A stretch of DNA of 8,692 nt from Hydrogenothermaceae bacterium (GTDB lineage Bacteria; Aquificota; Aquificae; Hydrogenothermales; Hydrogenothermaceae). The notes under the pieces were generated by a model. It was given only the letters and a program-made list of their open reading frames with translations. It made no database searches and was not told where the DNA came from. The stretch covers positions 1-8,692 of the forward strand of contig JALSSE010000351.1 in the NCBI GenBank assembly GCA_026984415.1, written 5' to 3'. The first letter of the stretch is position 1. Every line of letters starts with the position of its first letter. Positions 1 to 5,372 of this stretch are shown piece by piece. A program made the position numbers and the translations under genes.

Positions 1-1139
1 AGATAGTTTTAAGACACCTTGCAATACTTGCCGTTACAGGTGCAGGAAAATCAAACACAGTTTCTGTTCTGCTGAAAAATATTATAAATTTAGGTGGAAC
101 TGTTGTTGTTTTTGATTTCCACGGGGAATACTCAAAAAGTAGATTAACAAGAAATGGAAAAAATGTTGTTAATCTTATTCAACCTTTAATTAATCCAGCT
201 ATACTCAGACCAAAAGAATTTGCATCATTGATAGGAATAAAGCAGACTGCTTATGTACAGTTCAGATATTTTAGAATAGCATTTGAGTCTTTAATTGAAG
301 AACTAAAGGAAGAAAAAGGAGATGATTGGCAGAGTTATATAGATACACAGGAATTTTTAAACAGACTGAAAGAGGCTGTTGAATCTCTTGGTGATAATCA
401 GGAAGAAGAGGAAGGAAAAAAGAAAAAGAGGAAAGTAAAAGGAAAAGTCAGAGACGAATCCCTTTATGAAGTTTTAAACAAATTAGAAGATTTAGAAATA
501 GAACTCGGGCATATAATAAAATTAGGAGTTCCACCTTTAATTGAAGAGATAAAACCGGGGATGGTTAATGTTTTTGATTTTTCAGAGCTTGATGAAGAAG
601 TGGCAGATGCAATATGTGCCAATATCCTAAGGTGGTCTTTAGAAGAAAGGAAAAAAGCTGTAAGAAGAGGGGATTCAAAACTAAAACACCCGCTTTTAAT
701 AGTAATAGAAGAAGCACACATTTTAGCAGGAGATAAAAGGAATACAGAGTCAAAATACTACATTGCAAGGATTGCAAGGGAAGGAAGAAAGTTTGGACTT
801 GGAATAACAGTTGTAACACAAAGACCAAAAGGTTTAGACAAAGAAATACTTTCCCAGATGAACAATATGATAATCTTAAAACTCGTAGAGCCTGAAGACC
901 AGAAACACGTACAGAGGGCAAGTGAATCACTATCTCAAGAGCTGATGGATTATCTTCCCGGTCTAAACCCTGGGGAAGGTATTATCATAGGAAATATGAC
1001 AAAAATTCCCCTCCTTGTGAAAATAGATAAATCTGAAGAAAAAATAGAAGGAAACGATATCCACGTGGTTGATGAATGGTCGTCAGTTTTAGAAAGTAAA
1101 GAGATAGAAGACCCATTAAAAGAACTGGAGAACTTTTAA
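1..1139 (+). CDS. herA: HerA-like DNA translocase/helicase ATPase, C-terminal part (5' end outside window)
   Basis: The reading frame is open from base 3 to the TAA at 1137-1139, giving 378 visible residues. A TTG at 228 is not the start, because the Walker A motif lies upstream of it. Visible in order: Walker A (VTGAGKSNT, 33-59), an FDFHGEYS block like the DxHGEY of HerA proteins (about 111-131), a charged segment (about 399-455), Walker B (LLIVIEEAH, 693-719), then a REGRKFG...VVTQRP block and a C-terminal NPGEGIIIG segment typical of the HerA/FtsK superfamily. Known HerA proteins form hexameric rings that move duplex DNA and, with the nuclease NurA, resect ends in recombination repair. 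The N-terminal HAS-barrel expected in HerA would be upstream of the window. No nurA is in view, so that partnership cannot be tested here. The gene heads, or sits inside, an operon with the next two genes. The family is clear; the exact role is inferred. Confidence 0.9.
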   Translation, partial: IVLRHLAILAVTGAGKSNTVSVLLKNIINLGGTVVVFDFHGEYSKSRLTRNGKNVVNLIQPLINPAILRPKEFASLIGIKQTAYVQFRYFRIAFESLIEELKEEKGDDWQSYIDTQEFLNRLKEAVESLGDNQEEEEGKKKKRKVKGKVRDESLYEVLNKLEDLEIELGHIIKLGVPPLIEEIKPGMVNVFDFSELDEEVADAICANILRWSLEERKKAVRRGDSKLKHPLLIVIEEAHILAGDKRNTESKYYIARIAREGRKFGLGITVVTQRPKGLDKEILSQMNNMIILKLVEPEDQKHVQRASESLSQELMDYLPGLNPGEGIIIGNMTKIPLLVKIDKSEEKIEGNDIHVVDEWSSVLESKEIEDPLKELENF

Positions 1140-1141
1140 AG

Positions 1142-1813
1142 ATGAAAATTTTTAAAAACAGGGAAGAGGCAGGAAAGTTATTAGCAGAAAAAATAAAAAA
1201 TTTAAACCTAAAAATAGAAGATACAGTTATTTTAGCAATTCCAAGAGGTGGTGTTCCTGTTGCTTATCAGATTTCAAAGATTACAAAAATTCCTTTTTCA
1301 CTTGTTATTGTTAAAAAACTTACATTACCTGAAGACCCAGAGCTTGCAATTGGTGCAATAGCACCTGATGAAACTTATGTGGTTGACCCAATGTATTTTG
1401 GTAGAGTTTCACAGGGAGATACTTTAGAAAAGATAAAACAGGAAGCATTAAAAGAAATTGAAGAAAGGATAAACAAATACCTTAATGGAAAAGTTCCTGA
1501 TGTAAAAGATAAAAATGTTATTGTTGTAGATGACGGACTTGCCACAGGATATACTGCACTGGTTGCTGGCTTATATTTAAGAAATATAGGAGCAAAAAGA
1601 TTAATTTTAGCTGTACCTGTTGCACCTTCAGATAGTATCAGTAGAGCTTATAAAGTTTATGAAACAGTTGTTGTATATGAAAGAGTAAATACTCCATTTT
1701 TTGCAGTTGGAGCTTATTATCAGGACTTCCACCAGTTAACAGACAGTGAGATGTTTTTGTATCTGGAAAAAGCAAAAAATGAAAAACTGTTTTATCAGGA
1801 GGAGAAGGAATGA
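1142..1813 (+). CDS. Phosphoribosyltransferase-like protein (COG1926 type)
   Basis: This is a 223-residue protein of the type I PRTase fold. An IPRGGVPVA block at residues 33-41 and the PRPP-binding loop (IVVDDGLATGYT, about 127-138, with the paired acidic residues D130-D131) are clear. The end, FFAVGAYYQDFHQLTD (about 186-201), matches the C-terminus I associate with COG1926 'predicted phosphoribosyltransferases', whose base substrate is unknown to me. It is therefore not assigned to a named salvage enzyme (apt, hpt, upp, pyrE). The ATG lies 2 bp after the HerA stop, with a GGAG at 1127-1130 inside the HerA gene as its ribosome site. It overlaps the next gene by 4 bp. The association with HerA and a haem lipoprotein does not suggest a substrate. 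Confidence 0.85.
   Translation: MKIFKNREEAGKLLAEKIKNLNLKIEDTVILAIPRGGVPVAYQISKITKIPFSLVIVKKLTLPEDPELAIGAIAPDETYVVDPMYFGRVSQGDTLEKIKQEALKEIEERINKYLNGKVPDVKDKNVIVVDDGLATGYTALVAGLYLRNIGAKRLILAVPVAPSDSISRAYKVYETVVVYERVNTPFFAVGAYYQDFHQLTDSEMFLYLEKAKNEKLFYQEEKE
1797..1804 (+). promoter_or_regulatory. Strong Shine-Dalgarno for the haem lipoprotein gene, inside the PRTase gene
   Basis: AGGAGGAG sits 5 bases before the ATG at 1810. That ATG shares the ATGA with the PRTase stop codon. This fixes the start and points to translational coupling. Confidence 0.8.
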
Positions 1814-2451
1814 GGAAAATTCTGACAGCTGGAATTGTTGCTGGGATAATTTTTACAGGATGTGCTTCTAAAAATAAAAGTGTTAGTTTATCTGAAACAG
1901 AAGAGGAAAAGGTTGTTGAAATTGGAGAAAAAAGTGCAACTTTTTTATTTAAAAATATAAAAGGAGAACTCCAGAAAGCTCTAATTGAGGAAGGACCTTA
2001 TGCAGCTGTTGAAGTATGTTCTGCAAGGGCTTTAAAGATAACCAAAAAAGTTGAGAAAACATTAAACCATGGAATAAAAATAAAAAGGACATCATTAAAA
2101 TACAGAAACCCGTTAAATGCACCTGATAAATACGAAGTAGAAGCATTAAAATACTTTGAAAAATATTATAAAGAACACAAAAGACTTCCTGACTACTATA
2201 TACAACCTGTAAAAGAAGGTTCTAAACTGTATTACAGATATTATAAACCTTTAAAGGTTGGTTCTTTATGTTTAACCTGCCACGGTGAAAATGTAGACCC
2301 TAAGCTTAAACAAATTATAAAAGAAAGATATCCTCAGGATAAGGCAATGGGGTATAAATTGGGAGATTTTAGAGGTGTGATTAGGGTTTCAATCCCTGCA
2401 AAGATGATTAAAGAAAGAAAAGAGAAATTTATTTTTCCTTTTATAAAATGA
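1810..2451 (+). CDS. Haem-binding lipoprotein, Tll0287-like/DUF3365 domain
   Basis: This is a 213-residue exported protein. Residues 1-17 form a lipoprotein signal (MRK, hydrophobic stretch, then FTGC), with C18 the likely lipidated cysteine, so it should be anchored on the periplasmic side of a membrane. The rest is one DUF3365-type domain: an EVCSARA block with C70, an IKRTSLKYRNPLNAPD block (about 93-108), a single c-type haem motif CLTCH at C154-C157-H158, and a closing DFRGVIRVSIP segment. From family knowledge, the cyanobacterial member Tll0287 has a PAS-like fold with one covalently bound haem whose axial ligands are a His and a distant Cys. By analogy C70 and H158 are the candidate ligands here. 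The role may be redox sensing or electron transfer; neither is shown. It needs a cytochrome c maturation system, which is not in view. It is the last gene of its operon, followed by a hairpin. Confidence 0.88.
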   Translation: MRKILTAGIVAGIIFTGCASKNKSVSLSETEEEKVVEIGEKSATFLFKNIKGELQKALIEEGPYAAVEVCSARALKITKKVEKTLNHGIKIKRTSLKYRNPLNAPDKYEVEALKYFEKYYKEHKRLPDYYIQPVKEGSKLYYRYYKPLKVGSLCLTCHGENVDPKLKQIIKERYPQDKAMGYKLGDFRGVIRVSIPAKMIKERKEKFIFPFIK

Positions 2452-2454
2452 AAT

Positions 2455-2476
2455 AAGGAGAGGAAAACCTCTCCTT
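2455..2476. terminator. Bidirectional hairpin terminator between convergent genes
   Basis: AAGGAGAGG and CCTCTCCTT form a perfect 9-bp stem around a 4-base AAAA loop. It lies 3 bp past the lipoprotein stop and 14 bp from the ferredoxin stop, between two converging genes. The T-run is weak on the plus side (TTTATAAG) and somewhat better on the minus side (ATTTCATTTTAT). It is probably used from both directions. Confidence 0.8.
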
Positions 2477-2490
2477 TATAAGAAAAAAGA

Positions 2491-2730
2491 TTATTCTTCT
2501 ATGATTTCAGTAACTAAAGAACCAGAAGGACACTCTTCAGTAACTTCCAATACTCTGTCGCAGAGGTCTTGTCCAACTTCTTCACAATCTAAGATTGCAC
2601 CGTCTCCGCCGAGCTCTTCTTTAACAGCTGCAATTCCATCTCCTTTATCTACATATACCTCTGGAACATCATCATAGCATAGAGCACAAGCTGTGCAGAG
2701 ATCTTCATCTACCATTACTTTAAGTTTCAT
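2491..2730 (-). CDS. Single-cluster [4Fe-4S] ferredoxin
   Basis: This is a small acidic electron carrier of 79 residues. The start is the ATG at 2728-2730, chosen because GGAGG sits 8 bases upstream; a TTG five codons earlier would place the ribosome site inside the gene. The cluster ligands are C12, C15 and C18 (CTACALC) and C67, followed by Pro (CPSGS), the usual arrangement for a monocluster bacterial ferredoxin. Only one cluster fits. C49 and C57 are extra cysteines and could form a disulphide. The CTACxLC...VPEVY layout resembles ferredoxins that I recall from Aquifex/Hydrogenobacter, which serve 2-oxoacid:ferredoxin oxidoreductases of the reductive TCA cycle. The partner here is not visible. 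It is transcribed alone, ends at the shared hairpin and is divergent from hemW. Confidence 0.93.
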   Translation of the reverse strand: MKLKVMVDEDLCTACALCYDDVPEVYVDKGDGIAAVKEELGGDGAILDCEEVGQDLCDRVLEVTEECPSGSLVTEIIEE

Positions 2731-2737
2731 TAAACTT

Positions 2738-2743
2738 ACCTCC
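2738..2743 (-). promoter_or_regulatory. Shine-Dalgarno that decides the ferredoxin start
   Basis: On the minus strand GGAGGT lies 7 to 8 bases before the ATG at 2730. It rules out the upstream in-frame TTG at 2745. Confidence 0.8.
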
Positions 2744-2759
2744 AATTAAGATTTAGAAT

Positions 2760-2788
2760 AGTATATGACAATATACGAAATTTTGCAA
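2760..2788 (-). promoter_or_regulatory. Sigma-70-like promoter for the ferredoxin gene
   Basis: On the minus strand a -35 box TTGCAA (2788-2783), a 17-base spacer and a -10 box TATACT (2765-2760, 5 of 6 to consensus) predict a start near 2753. The leader would be about 23 bases, with the ribosome site inside it. Confidence 0.65.
2761..2776. promoter_or_regulatory. Hyphenated dyad overlapping the divergent promoters
   Basis: GTATAT and ATATAC are perfect 6-bp inverted repeats around GACA. The dyad covers the ferredoxin -10 box and the candidate hemW -35 box, a position suited to an operator. No regulator is identified, and chance is possible in DNA this AT-rich. Confidence 0.35.
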
Positions 2789-2794
2789 TATAAC
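2765..2794 (+). promoter_or_regulatory. Candidate sigma-70-like promoter for hemW, nested in the ferredoxin promoter
   Basis: ATGACA (2765-2770, 5 of 6), an 18-base spacer and TATAAC (2789-2794, 5 of 6) predict a start near 2801 and a 33-base leader. A second, weaker reading is TTGTTT (2796-2801) with TGTTAA (2819-2824), which would leave almost no leader. Confidence 0.45.
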
Positions 2795-2833
2795 GTTGTT
2801 TGATTTTTTATCCCTTTATGTTAAATTATCATT

Positions 2834-3934
2834 ATGGTAAAAGGATTATACATACACATTCCATTTTGTAATATTAAATGTCCCTACTGTGATTTTACTT
2901 CCATAGTTGAAGAAAACAAAGATATTTATGAAAAGTATGTTGATGCATTATTAAAGGAACTATCTTTTTATCTTAACGAAAATTTCCAGTTAGAAACTGT
3001 ATATTTTGGTGGTGGAACACCTTCTTTACTATCTCCAAATCAGATTGGAAAAATTATTAAATTTATTAGAGATAACATTCCTATAAAAAACAATCCTGAA
3101 ATAACAATGGAGCTTAATCCAAACACGTATAGATATAATGAATTTTTGGAAATTAAAGAACATGGAGTAAACAGAATAAGCATTGGAAACCAGTCTTTTT
3201 TAGAAAAAAATCTTATTTCATTAGGTAGAAACCATTTACCTGAAGACACATTTAAAACTGTTGAAGATGCATTTAAATCCGGAATAAAAAATATTAACCT
3301 TGATTTAATTTACGGTATTCAGGGACAGTCTGCTGATGATTTAAAAAAAGATTTAAAGATTTATTTATCACTGCCTATAACCCATATTTCAGCCTATATG
3401 CTTACTGCTTACAGTGATACACCTTTAGGTAAGCTTGTACAATCTGGGCATTATACTCTCCCTGACGAAGATATTACATCGGAGATGTTTTATCTTATTG
3501 ATAATTTTTTAGAGAAAAATGGTTTTTTAAGGTATGAACTGTCAAACTGGGCAAAAGAAGGATTTGAATGTAAACACAATTTGCTTTACTGGACTGATGA
3601 GGAATTCCTTGGTATTGGAGTTTCAAGCTGGTCTTATTTGAATAGTGAGAGATTTGGAAATGTAAAAAATATAAACGAGTATATCTCTAAAGTTAATAAT
3701 GGACAAAAACCTGTTTTGTTTAGGGAGAAGATAACAGAAGAAGAAAAGAAAAAAGAAAAAATAATGCTTGGTTTAAGGTTAAAGAAAGGTATTGCTGTAA
3801 ATTGGGTAGATGATAAAGTTGATTTATTGCATAAATTTGTAGACGGAGGATACGCAGTTATTAAAAATGGAAGATTTATTTTAACCCAAAAAGGCTTAAT
3901 GGTTTCAAACAGTATTTCAGCTGAGCTAATCTGA
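2834..3934 (+). CDS. hemW: HemW, radical SAM haem chaperone (CPO-III-like)
   Basis: This is a 366-residue cytoplasmic radical SAM protein, the normal length for HemW. C12, C16 and C19 (CNIKCPYC after YIHIPF) form the CxxxCxxC [4Fe-4S]/SAM site. Next come GGGTPSLL (59-66), MELNPNT (92-98), NRISIGNQSF (113-122), LDLIYGIQGQS (156-166) and YELSNWA (234-240). HNLLYW (248-253) is the HNxxYW motif linked to haem binding in HemW and supports HemW over a true oxygen-independent coproporphyrinogen oxidase (HemN). Known HemW proteins bind haem and help insert it into respiratory enzymes. The usual GIGAGAHSY block reads GIGVSSWSY (260-268), so the family's His is Trp here. The start is the only possible ATG: an in-frame TAA lies at 2822. 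No Shine-Dalgarno is visible. The last 9 bases overlap the end of proC on the other strand. Confidence 0.9.
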   Translation: MVKGLYIHIPFCNIKCPYCDFTSIVEENKDIYEKYVDALLKELSFYLNENFQLETVYFGGGTPSLLSPNQIGKIIKFIRDNIPIKNNPEITMELNPNTYRYNEFLEIKEHGVNRISIGNQSFLEKNLISLGRNHLPEDTFKTVEDAFKSGIKNINLDLIYGIQGQSADDLKKDLKIYLSLPITHISAYMLTAYSDTPLGKLVQSGHYTLPDEDITSEMFYLIDNFLEKNGFLRYELSNWAKEGFECKHNLLYWTDEEFLGIGVSSWSYLNSERFGNVKNINEYISKVNNGQKPVLFREKITEEEKKKEKIMLGLRLKKGIAVNWVDDKVDLLHKFVDGGYAVIKNGRFILTQKGLMVSNSISAELI

Positions 3935-4726
3935 TAACTCTTTACTCCTTTTTGTTGCCTCTTCAACTGCGTTTATTACAGTGTTTTTGAAACTGCCTTT
4001 TTCCAAAGCGTGTAATCCGTAAATAGTTGTACCTGCTGGAGATGTAACTTTATCCCTTAAAACAGATGGATGTTCCCCTAACTCTTTAACCATTTTTGCT
4101 GCCCCTATTACAGTTTGAACTGCAAGATTTAGAGCATCATTATAAGAAAGTCCCACTTTAACTCCACCCTGAGCCAGTGAGTCTATAAAGTTAAATACAT
4201 ACGCAGGACCACTTCCTGATAATCCAGTAACTGCATCCATAAGACTTTCTTCAAATTCAAGGACAAGACCGACTGAACTTAAAATATTAAGTAAATAATT
4301 TTTATCTTCATTTCTAATCAGTTTATCAAAAGTTATTCCTATTGCTCCTTCTCCAATTAAGGCAGGGGTATTTGGCATTATTCTAACTACTGGTGTTTTA
4401 TCTATAATCTGTTTTATCCTTTTTATTTTTACACCAGCAAGAACAGAAACAAGGATTTTATCCTCCTTAAAATATTCTTTTAGTGGTTTTAATGTATTTT
4501 CTAAATCTTTTGGTTTTACCACTAAAAAAATGATTTTGGAAAGATTGACAAGCCTTCTGTTGTCTTCTGTCCCTGCTACTCCGTATTTTTCAACAAGTAC
4601 ATTTAATCTTTCTGAATTTATATCAGATATTATGACTTCTTCAGGTTTTATATCTGTTTTTTCCACAATCCCTTTCAGGATTGCTTCTCCCATATTACCT
4701 GCTCCAATAATTCCTACCTTGAACAT
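3926..4726 (-). CDS. proC: Pyrroline-5-carboxylate reductase
   Basis: This 266-residue cytoplasmic enzyme catalyses the last step of proline synthesis, reduction of 1-pyrroline-5-carboxylate with NAD(P)H. The N-terminal Rossmann motif is GAGNMG (8-13). MPNTPA (117-122) and the C-terminal GLSGSGPAY (168-176), followed by the KVTSPAGTT segment (226-234), are the P5CR signatures. Length is typical. The ATG has AGGAG (4732-4736) 5 bases upstream. It is the last gene of the minus operon, and its start lies 32 bp inside the 3' end of the exonuclease gene in another frame, suggesting coupled translation. Its 3' end overlaps hemW by 9 bp, and no terminator hairpin is apparent, so transcripts probably read into the antisense of hemW. 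Proline is also an osmoprotectant, which is of note next to the cation antiporter genes. Confidence 0.95.
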   Translation of the reverse strand: MFKVGIIGAGNMGEAILKGIVEKTDIKPEEVIISDINSERLNVLVEKYGVAGTEDNRRLVNLSKIIFLVVKPKDLENTLKPLKEYFKEDKILVSVLAGVKIKRIKQIIDKTPVVRIMPNTPALIGEGAIGITFDKLIRNEDKNYLLNILSSVGLVLEFEESLMDAVTGLSGSGPAYVFNFIDSLAQGGVKVGLSYNDALNLAVQTVIGAAKMVKELGEHPSVLRDKVTSPAGTTIYGLHALEKGSFKNTVINAVEEATKRSKELSD

Positions 4727-5336
4727 ACCTTCTCCTTTTTTCTGGTTGATTGCTGTTTTTCTTTTCTGCTAACCTGATTATATCAATTACCCTGTTTATA
4801 TTGTAGTCCTGAAGTATCTCCATCATTTTTTTAAATATTTCTAATGTTGCTTCTGCATCTGACATCGCACGGTGTTTTTGGTTAAAAGGGATGTTAAAGT
4901 AGTAAGCCATACTTGTCAGTGATTTACTTTTTAATTCTGGGAATAACCTCCTTGAAAGATTACAGGTACATAAAACAGGATTTTTTATTGACTTACCATA
5001 AAGTTCTTTACTTTTATAGTTTAAAAAAGATATATCAAATTTTGCATTATGGGCAACTAAAATGCTGTCTCCAATAAAATCCATAAAATCATCAAAAATG
5101 TCAGTTATTTTAGGCTGGTCTATAACCATAGCTGTTGATATACCTGTAAGTGAAGTTATTTTTTGAGGTATAAACTCTATGTCTGGTTTTACAAGGGTGG
5201 AAAACCTATTAATGATAACATTTCCCTGATATTTAATGGCTGCTATTTCTATAATTTCTCCTGTTTCTGGACTTAAACTTGTTGTTTCTAAATCTAAGAT
5301 ACAAAATGTGGCTTCATCAACTCGTAAATTGTACAT
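4695..5336 (-). CDS. DEDDh 3'-5' exonuclease, DNA polymerase III epsilon/PolC-like
   Basis: This is a 213-residue protein with a DnaQ-family exonuclease domain over about residues 10-175. All catalytic residues are present: D15 and E17 (DLETT), D101 (HNAKFD) and H155...D160 (HRAMSDAEAT), the DEDDh arrangement. It hydrolyses DNA (or RNA) 3' ends using two metal ions. The tail (about 190-213) is Lys/Arg-rich and may contact nucleic acid or a partner. It could be the replicative proofreading subunit or one of the stand-alone epsilon-like exonucleases; the sequence cannot separate these, so no symbol is given. The ATG at 5336 has AGGAAG about 5 bases upstream (minus strand of 5342-5347). It lies 36 bp downstream of the antiporter gene and runs 32 bp into proC. 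Confidence 0.9.
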   Translation of the reverse strand: MYNLRVDEATFCILDLETTSLSPETGEIIEIAAIKYQGNVIINRFSTLVKPDIEFIPQKITSLTGISTAMVIDQPKITDIFDDFMDFIGDSILVAHNAKFDISFLNYKSKELYGKSIKNPVLCTCNLSRRLFPELKSKSLTSMAYYFNIPFNQKHRAMSDAEATLEIFKKMMEILQDYNINRVIDIIRLAEKKNSNQPEKRRRYVQGRNYWSR

Positions 5337-5372
5337 AATTTCTTCCTTTAAAAAAATTTGTAGATATACAAT

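Noticed and set aside
565..930. A 121-residue minus-strand open frame
   Set aside because: It is antisense to the conserved Walker B region of the HerA-like gene. Its Leu-rich sequence reflects complementary codons.
228..1139. TTG at 228 as the start of the HerA-like gene
   Set aside because: The same frame is open upstream to the window edge and encodes the Walker A motif at 33-59, so the gene begins before the window.
1..1139. HerA-based antiphage defence island
   Set aside because: The neighbours are housekeeping-like (PRTase, haem lipoprotein, ferredoxin, hemW, proC). No effector, mobile element or base-composition shift is seen.
2731..2745. A longer ferredoxin starting at TTG 2745
   Set aside because: The GGAGG ribosome site would lie inside the gene, whereas it is ideally placed for the ATG at 2730.
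3917..3924. Palindrome TCAGCTGA as a terminator at the hemW/proC junction
   Set aside because: It is only 8 bp with no loop and no T-run after it, too weak for a terminator.
2834..3934. Oxygen-independent coproporphyrinogen III oxidase (HemN)
   Set aside because: The site is CxxxCxxC followed by Asp-Phe rather than the extra Cys of HemN. The HNxxYW motif and the 366-residue length fit HemW.
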